Assembly (NCBI GenBank): GCA_903896545.1
Contig: CAITYF010000224.1
Location: 1-54,233, forward strand
Length of the DNA stretch: 54,233 nucleotides
Direction of reading: 5' to 3'
From: an uncultured Myxococcales bacterium
GTDB taxonomy: Bacteria > Myxococcota_A > UBA9042
Part shown: positions 24,426 through 32,554 of the stretch, one piece after another
Position numbering within the stretch: the stretch's first letter is position 1
Layout: each line of letters starts with the position of its first letter
Made by a program: the position numbers and the translations under genes
The notes under the pieces: model-generated
The model's database searches: none
What the model was told of the DNA's origin: nothing
Seen by the model: the letters and a program-made list of their open reading frames with translations, nothing else

Positions 24426-25277
24426 ATGCTTCGATTGCTGCCGATTTTGCTCGTGCTCGTTGCGCGCCTCGCGCTGGCTGAAGACGCGCCCGCCGACGCG
24501 CCGGAACAACATTCAGGTGCGGCGTCTCATCGCCTCGACGCAACGCTTCCAACGGGCCCGCTGCCGGCGCGCGATTCAGCGCGAGATGCAGCACTTCAAG
24601 CAGCCGAAGACCACCTGGCTTGCGCGTGCTATGCGGCGGGCGACTTTCAAGTCGATCTGCAAAAAGGTGCACGTGCGAGCGGGTGTTCCTGTCCATTTGC
24701 GGCGCGCATGCGTCAGGATTTGGAGCGCAGTCTGGCCGGTTTGACGAACGCAGAACTGGCAGACAAGCGCGTTGTTGCCGAGCACGTGGAAGCCAAGTTT
24801 GTGCCGCTTCAGCCTGAGTACGAGCGCGTCTTCCGCTATCCGCGCGACCGCATGGACTGGTTCATGAAGAACGTCCGCTGCGTCTGTGACGGCTGCAAGC
24901 CCACGATCTTCTTCTCCAAATGCGGCTTGTCGTGCGCGCCGGCGATCGTCTACAAGTTGCGCGCCAAGGTGTTTCTGGCGTTTGGTTTCACGACGGACGA
25001 ACTGCTCGACTACTACCTCGCGGACATGAACGCCCAGCGCCCGCCGCGAGAACAAATCACCCGCGATTACCTGCTGCCGGGCAAACAGCGTGAAAAAGGC
25101 TGGCTCGTGCCGGCGTTGGCGTTCGGTGTGGTGTCGCTGGCGTTGGTCTGGCTGCTCCGGCGTTGGGCGCGACGCAAACCCAATGCACCGGACGTGGTCG
25201 TTGATCCGGCGGCGCCCGTTTCTGATGCCGCTCGCCGCAAAGTGGAAGCGGCCTTGGACGACGACCCGGAATGGTGA
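24426..25277 (+). CDS. CcmH-like cysteine-rich membrane-anchored protein
   Basis: The 283-residue product has a signal peptide (MLRLLPILLVLVARLALAEDAP) and a C-terminal membrane span (GWLVPALAFGVVSLALVWLL) followed by an RRWARR stop-transfer. The periplasmic part has cysteine clusters CAC, CSC, CVCDGC and CGLSC. The layout, including the segment GFTTDELLDYYLADMN before the span, recalls CcmH/CycL of cytochrome c maturation. It is longer than the usual 130-160 residues and may have a duplicated thiol domain. The standard LRCxxC motif is not exact. No other ccm gene adjoins. The SD is weak. It is the first gene of a short plus-strand run. Confidence 0.6.
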   Translation: MLRLLPILLVLVARLALAEDAPADAPEQHSGAASHRLDATLPTGPLPARDSARDAALQAAEDHLACACYAAGDFQVDLQKGARASGCSCPFAARMRQDLERSLAGLTNAELADKRVVAEHVEAKFVPLQPEYERVFRYPRDRMDWFMKNVRCVCDGCKPTIFFSKCGLSCAPAIVYKLRAKVFLAFGFTTDELLDYYLADMNAQRPPREQITRDYLLPGKQREKGWLVPALAFGVVSLALVWLLRRWARRKPNAPDVVVDPAAPVSDAARRKVEAALDDDPEW

Positions 25278-25290
25278 AGGGAGACGGCAG

Positions 25291-25668
25291 ATGACGGTTC
25301 AAGTGTTTCATTACGCCGGTTGTGGCACGTGCAAGAAGGCGCTGGCGTGGTTGAAAGCCGAGCGTGTCGCTTTTGACGCACACGACTTGGTGGAGACCCC
25401 GCCGTCGGTGGCGCAGCTGGCGGAAGTGTTGCAGGCGTCGGGTGCGGACGCACGCAAGCTCTTCAACGTGACCGGCCTCGTTTACCGCGGTGAAGGCTGG
25501 GCACAGAAATCAGCGACGATGAACGACGCAGAGATTCTCGCGGCGCTGGCGGCGAACGGTCGGCTCATCAAGCGGCCGCTGCTGGTGGTCAGAAACCCGC
25601 AGGGCAAGGTCTCGGCGGCCATCGGTTTTCGCGAACCGGCGTGGCGCACGCTGGTGGAGGCTCCATGA
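25291..25668 (+). CDS. ArsC/Spx-family protein
   Basis: The 125-residue protein has the family opening VFHYAGCGTCKKALAWL with C-G-T-C at about 11-14, followed by the family DLVETPPS and a middle GLVYRGEGW. RPLLVVR corresponds to the cis-Pro region. Family members are arsenate reductases or Spx-like redox regulators; which applies cannot be told. GGGAG precedes the ATG. It overlaps the following esterase gene by ATGA, so the pair is coupled. Confidence 0.85.
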   Translation: MTVQVFHYAGCGTCKKALAWLKAERVAFDAHDLVETPPSVAQLAEVLQASGADARKLFNVTGLVYRGEGWAQKSATMNDAEILAALAANGRLIKRPLLVVRNPQGKVSAAIGFREPAWRTLVEAP

Positions 25669-26663
25669 CAACCTGGACGGAACGTCTGCATCCCACGCAC
25701 CTGCGCAAGCGCGCGGGCTCCCTTGCTGTCGATGGCTTTTTCAACGGGCTTGCGCGTGCAGGCAAGTTGCACCCGCTGGCCCATCCGTCGCGCCACGGCG
25801 TGGAAGTGATTGAAAACGTGGCGTACCGCCCGACGGGCGATCACGCGCACCTGCTCGACATTTGGCGACCCTCCCAGCGCGCGGCGACGGGGAAGCCGAT
25901 GCCGACGGTGCTGTACATCCACGGCGGCGGTTTCCGCATTTTGTCCAAGAACACACACTGGGTCATGGCGCTGGGCTTTGCCCGCCGCGGCTGGCAGGTC
26001 GTGTCGATCAACTACCGACTGGCGCCGCAGCACCGCTTTCCCGCGGCGATCGAGGATTCCTGCGAGGCGCTTGTCTGGCTCGTGCAGCACGCAGCGCAGT
26101 ACCAAGTCGACCTGAATCACCTCGTGTTTGCAGGAGAATCTGCGGGAGGCAATCTGGTGGCGGCACTGGCCGTCGCGACGAGTTTTCGCCGTCCGGAGCC
26201 CTTTGCCCAACGAGCGTTTGATACGGGCGTCACGCCGCGTGCTGTGCTGCCAGCGTGCGGGATGCTGCAAGTCAGCGATGTTGCACGCGTGCGTCGGCGC
26301 AAGCCGCAGCTGACCAAGTTCATCGAAGACCGCATGACGGAAGTCTCGACGGCTTACCTGGGGCCGGTGCCGCACGCGGATTTGGCACTGGCGGATCCGC
26401 TGAACCTGCTGGAATCCGCCGCGCAACCGGATCGTCCGCTGCCGCCCTTCTTTGCCGGTGTGGGTACGGCCGACCCGCTTCTGGACGACACGCGTCGCCT
26501 CAAGGTGGCACTGGACGCCCGCGGCGTGACGTGTGAAGCCCGCTATTATCCCAAGGAAGTTCATGCGTTTCACGCGTTCGTTATGCGTGCGCAGGCGCAG
26601 CAGTACTGGGCGGATCAGTTCGCGTTCCTGGAACGGCTCGGACTGTCACCGACCACACACTGA
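25665..26663 (+). CDS. Alpha/beta hydrolase, HSL-type esterase
   Basis: The 332-residue enzyme carries the HSL oxyanion motif YIHGGGFR near residue 83 and the nucleophile elbow GESAGGN near 158. A late VHAFHAF supplies the catalytic His, and the Asp is likely in DPLLDD. It has no signal peptide. It is an esterase or lipase of carboxylic esters with unknown natural substrate. Translation is coupled to the ArsC-like gene by the ATGA overlap. Convergent with the DUF4442 gene 129 bp away. Confidence 0.9.
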   Translation: MTTWTERLHPTHLRKRAGSLAVDGFFNGLARAGKLHPLAHPSRHGVEVIENVAYRPTGDHAHLLDIWRPSQRAATGKPMPTVLYIHGGGFRILSKNTHWVMALGFARRGWQVVSINYRLAPQHRFPAAIEDSCEALVWLVQHAAQYQVDLNHLVFAGESAGGNLVAALAVATSFRRPEPFAQRAFDTGVTPRAVLPACGMLQVSDVARVRRRKPQLTKFIEDRMTEVSTAYLGPVPHADLALADPLNLLESAAQPDRPLPPFFAGVGTADPLLDDTRRLKVALDARGVTCEARYYPKEVHAFHAFVMRAQAQQYWADQFAFLERLGLSPTTH

Positions 26664-26792
26664 CCGATTTCCAACGTCACAGCTGCCTGCAGCGCGCCAC
26701 CTGCGGTGCGCGTTCGCTGTCCCAGTCCGAGATGCAACAGGTCTGACTCACTCAGCTTGGTATTCACGATCGGTCAGCTTGTGTAGCGCCGG

Positions 26793-27296
26793 TTACGCCG
26801 GGATGTCGATCTTCCACGTCGCCCAGACCGTCGCGACCTTGTCGCCCGCTGCGTCAAACAGGTGGCCTTCCACCGTCAGGTCGTGCTTGCCCGGAGCCGT
26901 CGGGACTTGCAAATCGCACCGCGCCGTAATCGTCCCGCGCGACTTCTTGAAGTACTGGATGCGCAATTCCGTCACGATGCCGCGGGCAAACCCGTCGAGC
27001 TTGTGAAAGGTCGCCAGGCCCGTGCACAACTCGCCCAAGTTCATCAGGGCGATGGCGTGGATGCAGTTCAGGTGGTTGCGCACCGCACGGCGGTCGCGCA
27101 GCGTCAAGACAGCGTGACCGTCGGCGAGTTCAACGACGTCCGCGCCCATCGCGCCGGAATACGGCACCTTTACGGCGATCAGCTTTGAAAATGCGAGTTT
27201 GCCGAGCGGCAGCGGCGAAAGGAGCGCCCAACTCTGTGCGATGGTCATGGTCTGTGCGGCGTGAACAAACTGGGTGATCGGCGACGTGCGGGGCAT
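26793..27296 (-). CDS. DUF4442 hotdog-fold protein
   Basis: The 167-residue protein begins MPRTSPITQFVHAAQ. GGAG sits six bases upstream of the ATG at 27296; the frame runs 54 bases further without support. The motif HLNCIHAIALMNLGE is typical of DUF4442 hotdog thioesterase-like proteins, and the segment VPYSGAMGADVVEL also fits. A role in acyl-thioester hydrolysis is possible but untested for this group. It diverges from the molybdopterin oxidoreductase gene. Confidence 0.85.
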   Translation of the reverse strand: MPRTSPITQFVHAAQTMTIAQSWALLSPLPLGKLAFSKLIAVKVPYSGAMGADVVELADGHAVLTLRDRRAVRNHLNCIHAIALMNLGELCTGLATFHKLDGFARGIVTELRIQYFKKSRGTITARCDLQVPTAPGKHDLTVEGHLFDAAGDKVATVWATWKIDIPA

Positions 27297-27386
27297 TGAG
27301 TTCTCCGGCCGAACGTTCTGGCTCGACGGCGGCGAGTTTGGCCGCCACACTCACGGGGCGCAACTGTCGCGCACGAGGTGATTCGG

Positions 27387-28094
27387 ATGTCTGACCCCTT
27401 GCCGCCCGGTTTGTTGGCCGATCCAGCCGTCATTGCTGCGCGTCTCGGGCGCATTGAGCGGCACCGTGCGCGCATGGCCGCGACCCCGTCGCTGTCGGAC
27501 GCGCAGCCGCAAGGTTCCGGCGCGCCCAATCGCCACGGGATGCCGAAGCTACCACCGGGGCAGACGGCGACCCGCAAGTGGCCAGTGCTCGATATGGGCA
27601 TTCACCCGACGGTGACGCCCGGCGAGTGGCGTTTGCAGATTGACGGCGCGTGCCTGCAGCCGATCGTGCTGGATCTGCCGCAGCTGAACGCGCTGCCGCA
27701 GGTGGTCGACACAAGCGATTTTCACTGCGTGACGACGTGGTCCAAGATGGACCTGACCTTCGTCGGCGTGCGCGTGTCGACGCTTCTGGCGTTGGTCGAA
27801 CCGATGGCGACGGCTGCGGCGCTGATGTGTCACGGGTACGACGGCTACACAACCAACGTGACGCTGGACGAGGCGCTCAAAGACGACGTGCTGGTGACTT
27901 GGGAGGTTGACGGACGGCCTCTCTCGCGCGAGCACGGCGGTCCGGTGCGGATGATTACGCCGCAGCTGTGGGCGTGGAAGGGGGCAAAGTGGCTGAGTCG
28001 CATCGAGATTCTGACCGCGGATACACCTGGGTTTTGGGAACAGCGCGGGTACTCGATGACCGCGTACCCGTGGCGAGATGACCGTTACGGCTGA
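27387..28094 (+). CDS. Molybdopterin-dependent oxidoreductase, sulfite-oxidase fold
   Basis: GAGGTGA lies five bases before the ATG at 27387, so the GTG nine bases earlier was rejected. The 235-residue protein matches the oxidoreductase molybdopterin-binding domain (PF00174), with the metal-ligand cysteine in SDFHCVTTWSK. GYDGYTTNVTLDEAL and GGPVRMITPQLWAWKGAKW follow. No signal or Tat motif is seen, so it is probably cytosolic. No membrane partner (MsrQ-like) adjoins. Its last 10 bases overlap the end of the convergent membrane protein gene. Confidence 0.9.
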   Translation: MSDPLPPGLLADPAVIAARLGRIERHRARMAATPSLSDAQPQGSGAPNRHGMPKLPPGQTATRKWPVLDMGIHPTVTPGEWRLQIDGACLQPIVLDLPQLNALPQVVDTSDFHCVTTWSKMDLTFVGVRVSTLLALVEPMATAAALMCHGYDGYTTNVTLDEALKDDVLVTWEVDGRPLSREHGGPVRMITPQLWAWKGAKWLSRIEILTADTPGFWEQRGYSMTAYPWRDDRYG

Positions 28095-28435
28095 GCGTCG
28101 CTTCTGAGCCACGCGCGACGCACCCGCGGCCATGCCCACAGCAGCGCGGTGATCGCGGACAGGAGCGCGACCGTGCAGAGAATTGCCAGCATCCTGACGT
28201 AGGGACGGCCTTCGGCAAGACGCTTGGTCAGCACTTCCCCCGCGGTGGAGAGCCAGAGCAGCGCGCCACCGCCGAGCAGCGCCTGATTCAGCCACAGCGC
28301 CCACGCGCGATGCGTCCAGAGCAGCGTCAACCCGATGAGCGCGATCGCGACGCCTAGGAACGCGCTGTCGCGCAGAAAATGCGCGGCCAGGGCGATGTTG
28401 CACAAGGTCGTGAGCGTCACCGTGAGGCGTAGCAT
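28085..28435 (-). CDS. Small membrane protein
   Basis: The 116-residue protein has about three or four hydrophobic helices (for example LTVTLTTLCNIALAAHFL, FLGVAIALIGLTLLW, MLAILCTVALLSAITALLW) and a basic tail. The ATG shares one base with the stop of the upstream HAD gene (TGATG), so it is translated by coupling. No family is recognised. It overlaps the convergent oxidoreductase gene by 10 bp. Confidence 0.75.
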   Translation of the reverse strand: MLRLTVTLTTLCNIALAAHFLRDSAFLGVAIALIGLTLLWTHRAWALWLNQALLGGGALLWLSTAGEVLTKRLAEGRPYVRMLAILCTVALLSAITALLWAWPRVRRAWLRSDAQP

Positions 28436-29100
28436 CAGCGACACCTGCCTGTGGCGATGACGCCTGCCAACCGATCGGGCGACAAGTCCGCCAGCCGATC
28501 CACAACCAACTCCGCGTGGCTCAGCATGTCCGCCGGGCGCGACGACGTCAGGGCCACCGCGACGACGCCAGCCGCGTGGGCCGCCGTCACGCCCTGTGGC
28601 GCATCTTCCAGCACGACGCACTGCGTCGCCGGCAGACCAAGGCGCTCCAAGCACTTCAGGAACACGTCCGGCGCGGGCTTGCCATGAATCACGTCGTCGC
28701 CCGTCACCACCGCGTCCAGATCCTGCGCGATGCCCAGCACTTCAATCGCCAAACGCACGTTCTGCGCCGGCCCCGATGAGCCGATTGCCACCTTCCAGCC
28801 CGCCGCACGCAGCGACCGCAGCAGCGTCACCGCGCCGGGGATGGGCTGCAACGCGTCGCGCGCCAACTCGCGGTAGTAGCCCTCTTTCTTGTCGGCCAGC
28901 ACTTGCACTTGGTCCAGGGGAATGTCCTGCCGCAGCAGCAGCGGAAAGATCTGGTTGTTGTGCATCCCAAAGGTCTGCTGCAGCTGCGGGTCGGTCCAGG
29001 CGTGGCCCAACTCGGCGCCGATTCGGCGAAACGCGTGAAAGTGCGCTTCATTGGAGTCGACGAGCACGCCGTCCATGTCAAAAAGCACGCCAAACTGCAT
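28435..29100 (-). CDS. Beta-phosphoglucomutase-like HAD phosphatase
   Basis: The 221-residue HAD hydrolase has motif I FDMDGVLVDSNEAHFHAFR near residues 7-25, IGSSGPAQN (motif II), GKPAPDVFLK (motif III lysine) and VLEDAPQGVTAAHAAG (motif IV). All key residues are present. Candidate activities include beta-phosphoglucomutase and sugar-phosphate phosphatase. CAGGAG precedes the ATG; a GTG one codon earlier is the alternative. It is coupled to a small membrane protein by a one-base overlap. Confidence 0.88.
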   Translation of the reverse strand: MQFGVLFDMDGVLVDSNEAHFHAFRRIGAELGHAWTDPQLQQTFGMHNNQIFPLLLRQDIPLDQVQVLADKKEGYYRELARDALQPIPGAVTLLRSLRAAGWKVAIGSSGPAQNVRLAIEVLGIAQDLDAVVTGDDVIHGKPAPDVFLKCLERLGLPATQCVVLEDAPQGVTAAHAAGVVAVALTSSRPADMLSHAELVVDRLADLSPDRLAGVIATGRCR

Positions 29101-29125
29101 CACGTCACTCCTGCGGCAAAAGCGA

Positions 29126-29151
29126 CAAAGCCGCCCCGAAGGACGGCTTTG
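29126..29151 (-). terminator. Possible rho-independent terminator of the 29176-29529 gene
   Basis: A perfect 8-bp inverted repeat CAAAGCCG and CGGCTTTG is separated by 10 bases. On the minus strand it is followed by TCGCTTTTG. It lies between the stop at 29176 and the start of the next gene at 29100. The T-tract is short. Confidence 0.45.
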
Positions 29152-29175
29152 CGCGGCTCGCCTGTGCGGTTGAAC

Positions 29176-29529
29176 CTACTTCTTCGCGGTCGTCGCCTGA
29201 CGGTACGCGTCGGCCAGGCGCCACGGGCTGAACGCCGACAGCTTGGTCTTCTCGCTCTCCGGCGCGCCCTTCGGGTAACGCAGCGCGAGGATCGCCGTGA
29301 CGGCGCCTTCACGCGAGCCGAACTGCTTGATCAAGCGATCGGTGTTGTGCAGGTGCGTGACCAGCTTGCTGTTCGCCGTCTGCATGAGCTTGGCGCGGGA
29401 GCCTTCCGGCGCGTCGTACAGCGCAATGATCTTGTCCACCAGCGCGGCCTTCGTGCCGAACTGCTTTTCCACACGCTGCTTCGGCGTGGGCGGATTGACC
29501 TGCTTGGTACCTTTTTTGCTATTCGCCAT
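29176..29529 (-). CDS. Small basic hypothetical protein
   Basis: The 117-residue Lys/Arg-rich protein begins MANSKKGTKQVNPPTPKQR, with AGGA six bases upstream. It has no cysteines, no signal and no membrane span. The central part (KAALVDKIIALY and HLHNTDRLIKQFGSREGAV) looks helical. No family is recognised. The basic, disordered N-terminus could suit nucleic-acid or ribosome contact, which is only a guess. A probable terminator follows it. Confidence 0.75.
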   Translation of the reverse strand: MANSKKGTKQVNPPTPKQRVEKQFGTKAALVDKIIALYDAPEGSRAKLMQTANSKLVTHLHNTDRLIKQFGSREGAVTAILALRYPKGAPESEKTKLSAFSPWRLADAYRQATTAKK

Positions 29530-29632
29530 TGTCTTCCTCGTATCGCCGGTGCTTTGCCGACGTTCGGTGGCTTCACGTCCGCGTGGACGCTCTGCCTTTT
29601 GATGCCTCAGCCCCAGTGGCCTCGGCGCGGTG

Positions 29633-30514
29633 CTAGGAGTCTTCCGACTCCGTCGCCGTTTCTGGTTTGTAAGCGGCCGTCGGCGGCAATTCCGCTGGCA
29701 TGTCACCGGGCAGGCCTTTGGCCTTGTCCGCTGCGATCGCCGCATTCAACGCCGCAATTTCGCGACCTGCGTGGTCGTTCTCGCCCGGATAACGCTGACC
29801 CACGGCCGTCCAGAGTTCAATAGCCCGCGTGCGCCAGCCGAGCTTCGCGTACGCGCCTGCCAGCAGCTCGTAGTTGGCCAATGTGCGGGCGCGCGACGGA
29901 AACTGTTGCATGGCCAAATGCATGCGGAACACCAGCGGCAGCCACTTTTCGCGGTGCAGGTAGAACTTCACGACGTAATCGTGGTGAGCGAACTGCAGCG
30001 CCAAGCAGCGATCGCGCAACTGGGTCGCTTCGGTCACAAAGCGCGAGCGCGGAAATTGGCGGATGAACCGCTCCAGGTGCGAACGCGCCTGCTGCACTGG
30101 ACCCAGATCCAGCTCTTCTTGCGGCGGCAGGATGAAAATATCGTCCGGGGCAAGCTGGAAGTGCGCTTTTGCGACCATGAAGAGCGCGTACGGCACATTC
30201 TCATTGGTGTCGTGACGCTGCACAAACGAGAGATACGTCTCAATCGACTCGTCGTACTTGTGCTGCGCGTACTGCGCGTCCGCCAGACGCAACCGCGCGA
30301 GTGCGGTCACTTTCAGGTACGAAGGCAGCTTCAGCACCTTGTGGAATTCCTGTTCGGCTTCGATCAAACCGCCGCCAGACAGGTGCTCCATCGCGTCGAA
30401 GTAGAGCTGTTCGGACTCCGGAAGCGGCACCGCGGGCGCAACGACCTGTGTGCCGCCACACGCGCAAAGCGCGGCGCAGGCGAGGACGGCAAGTGCAGGG
30501 AGATGCGTCTTCAT
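29633..30514 (-). CDS. BamD-like TPR lipoprotein
   Basis: The 293-residue protein has a lipoprotein signal ending LCAC (Cys19). TPR units follow (LYFDAMEHLSGGGLIEAEQEF, RLRLADAQYAQHKYDESI, YALFMVAKAHFQLA). A segment YVVKFYLHREKW resembles the C-terminal part of BamD/ComL, the essential lipoprotein of outer-membrane protein assembly. The wider frame begins 162 bases earlier, but only this ATG gives the signal. It is the next gene downstream of mlaE on the same strand, 136 bp away, and is likely independent. Confidence 0.8.
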   Translation of the reverse strand: MKTHLPALAVLACAALCACGGTQVVAPAVPLPESEQLYFDAMEHLSGGGLIEAEQEFHKVLKLPSYLKVTALARLRLADAQYAQHKYDESIETYLSFVQRHDTNENVPYALFMVAKAHFQLAPDDIFILPPQEELDLGPVQQARSHLERFIRQFPRSRFVTEATQLRDRCLALQFAHHDYVVKFYLHREKWLPLVFRMHLAMQQFPSRARTLANYELLAGAYAKLGWRTRAIELWTAVGQRYPGENDHAGREIAALNAAIAADKAKGLPGDMPAELPPTAAYKPETATESEDS

Positions 30515-30650
30515 GACCAAACAAGCAGCGCTGGCTGTCAGCGCGGGGCTGCGAAGTGTCGGAGATCTGCGTTGTCCGGTCAAGGACTTTGGACCACCGC
30601 TTCTGGCGCATTTCGGCCTGGTCGCGTCGAGAACCGCGCTGTTCGGGCGA

Positions 30651-31460
30651 TCAGCCAAAGAACGTGTAGATTGCACCGGAAATCAGAAAGTCCAACAGCA
30701 CAACCGCGAACGACGCGTTCACGACTGCGCGCGTCGTTGCCCAGCCGACACCTTCGGAACCACCGGTTGCTTCCAGCCCCGCTTGTCCGGCGATGAGTGG
30801 AATCGCGCAGCCGTAGGCAAACGCCTTCGTGACGCCAGAAACGATGTCGCCGGCTTTGACCAGTTGGATCGACAAGAACGTCAGCGGGTGAATGCCAAAC
30901 CCGAGGTAGCCCGTCAGCATGCCGGTAATCTCGCCGATCAAAGTCGCGTAGATCGTCAGGCAGATCATCATCGCGCCTGCCGCCAAAAAGCGTGGCACAA
31001 TCAAATAGTTCACGGGATCGGCGTTGCACATGCGCAGCGCGTCGACCTGTTCAGTCACGACCATCGAGCCAATTTCCGCGGCGATGCCGGAGCCCACACG
31101 CGTGGCGATCATCATGCCGGCGATCGTGGGCGCGAACTCCTTGATCATGATTTGGATGAACGCGGGGCCAATCATGCTGAAATCGGGGAGGATCTTCTCC
31201 ACCTGAGTCGCCACCTGATAAACCAGAATCATGCCCAAAAAACCGATGGTCACCGTGATGAAGACCAGCGACTGCACGCCCATGGAGTACATCTGCGCGA
31301 CGATTGCGCCTTTTTCGCGGCGTCCGGACGCGATCTGGACGAGCGTGTCGCGAATCAGCGCGAGAAACTGCCGTGCCGGCGCCGTCGTTGCACGCAACTG
31401 CTTGAGCCACGCAGGAGGCGCGGGCTTCTTGGTCGGGAGTGGCAGAATGACAGTCGTCAC
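30651..31460 (-). CDS. mlaE: MlaE-family ABC transporter permease
   Basis: The 269-residue inner-membrane protein has the MlaE/YrbE signature LGMILVYQVATQ and EFAPTIAGMMIATRVGSGIAAEIGSM, then VTEQVDALR. It has about five hydrophobic spans. The Mla pathway moves phospholipids between the membranes and normally combines MlaE with MlaF (ATPase), MlaD (MCE) and MlaB/C. None of these is next to it. It follows the PEGA gene by 12 bp and so probably belongs to that operon. The start M-T-T-V is the only sensible one. Confidence 0.9.
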   Translation of the reverse strand: MTTVILPLPTKKPAPPAWLKQLRATTAPARQFLALIRDTLVQIASGRREKGAIVAQMYSMGVQSLVFITVTIGFLGMILVYQVATQVEKILPDFSMIGPAFIQIMIKEFAPTIAGMMIATRVGSGIAAEIGSMVVTEQVDALRMCNADPVNYLIVPRFLAAGAMMICLTIYATLIGEITGMLTGYLGFGIHPLTFLSIQLVKAGDIVSGVTKAFAYGCAIPLIAGQAGLEATGGSEGVGWATTRAVVNASFAVVLLDFLISGAIYTFFG

Positions 31461-31472
31461 GCGGTTTTTGGC

Positions 31473-32546
31473 CTACTTCTTGGTCGCGGGCGCCGGTGCT
31501 GGCGTCGCACTGGCAGGAGGCTCGTCGGCGTTGTCGCCCAGGGGTTCCAAGCGCGCGTCGACCATGATGGTTTCATCTCGGCGGATTTCCACGCGGCGAT
31601 GCCAGCGGTCGTAGCCTTCCTTGGCAAACCGAACGATCCACTTGCGCGCGGCGAGTTGGTACGGCTCCGCCCTGGTGCCCTTGCCGGAGATCTTACCGTC
31701 GTTCGTGGGCTTTTCCGCCAGACGCTGCTCGATCGGCAGGTCGTCGAGGAAGGTGATAACGCCGTCAGTCTGGTCCACTTTCACGATGAGCTTGCCGAAA
31801 TACGGCACAGGCTTGGGCTTGATCGTCGCCGACGTCGGGTCGCCTACGCGCACGTTCACAAACTGCTCGTAGTCGTAGTAGCCGACGCACTTCACTTCCG
31901 CTTTGCGCGTCCCGGTGAGCGACTCGATGACGCCTTCTCCCAGTCCAACGTACGCGCCGTCCAGAAAAATTTCGCACGTTTTGGGTTCCGCAAACAGCCG
32001 GATCGTGCCCACCGCGATCTTGCCTTCTTCCTTCAGTTCGTCGATGCGCTGCTGCGCCGCCTTCAGCTTGGCCTCGTAATCTGGCTTCTTCGGCGAGTCA
32101 CCCACTTGGGTGATCAGCCGCTTGAGCAGAATGGTCGCGGCCGTCAGCGTCTTGAACTCGGTCTCGGGTTGCTTCAGCGCGGCTGCAATCGGCGCCAGAT
32201 TCAAGGCAAATTCGTAGCGATACGGATCGAGGGCGGCAGCCGCTTCCGTCAGCGTCAGCGCGCGTGCGGTTTGCCCTTTGCGCGCGGCCTCTTGGGCTTC
32301 CATGTAGCGTTTTACGCTCTCTTTGGCGTTCGCTTCCTTCTTCTCTTGTGCCTCGCGCGATTCGCGTGCGGCCTCAGATTCCTGCACGACGGCAGCCGCT
32401 TTGGCCTTTTCCTTCTCTTCTTGCGCCTTCTTCTTGGCGTCCACTTCACTGCGGTCCACTTCTGGCGCTTGCGCCAAAGCGGGCAGCGCCGCGGCGAACG
32501 TCAAACTGGCAATCGACAAGGCAAGGGCGAGACGAATCGGCAACAT
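31473..32546 (-). CDS. PEGA-domain-like exported protein
   Basis: The 357-residue protein has a signal peptide (MLPIRLALALSIASLTFAAALPALAQ). An Ala/Glu/Lys-rich coiled coil follows (about 30-80), then a TPR-like helix pair. The C-terminal half has two PEGA-like beta units around residues 185-245 (IRLFAEPKTCEIFLDGAYVG) and 255-335. GAGG is seven bases before the ATG at 32546. The last 20 residues are Pro/Ala-rich. PEGA domains are usually linked to surface layers or signalling at the cell envelope. It sits between the S41 protease and mlaE with gaps of 8 and 12 bp. Confidence 0.82.
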   Translation of the reverse strand: MLPIRLALALSIASLTFAAALPALAQAPEVDRSEVDAKKKAQEEKEKAKAAAVVQESEAARESREAQEKKEANAKESVKRYMEAQEAARKGQTARALTLTEAAAALDPYRYEFALNLAPIAAALKQPETEFKTLTAATILLKRLITQVGDSPKKPDYEAKLKAAQQRIDELKEEGKIAVGTIRLFAEPKTCEIFLDGAYVGLGEGVIESLTGTRKAEVKCVGYYDYEQFVNVRVGDPTSATIKPKPVPYFGKLIVKVDQTDGVITFLDDLPIEQRLAEKPTNDGKISGKGTRAEPYQLAARKWIVRFAKEGYDRWHRRVEIRRDETIMVDARLEPLGDNADEPPASATPAPAPATKK

Positions 32547-32554
32547 GGGCAACC

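Noticed and set aside
26664..26792. Hairpins in the gap between the esterase and DUF4442 genes
   Set aside because: The only GC-rich pairing has a bulge and no T-tract, so it could not be told from chance in this composition.
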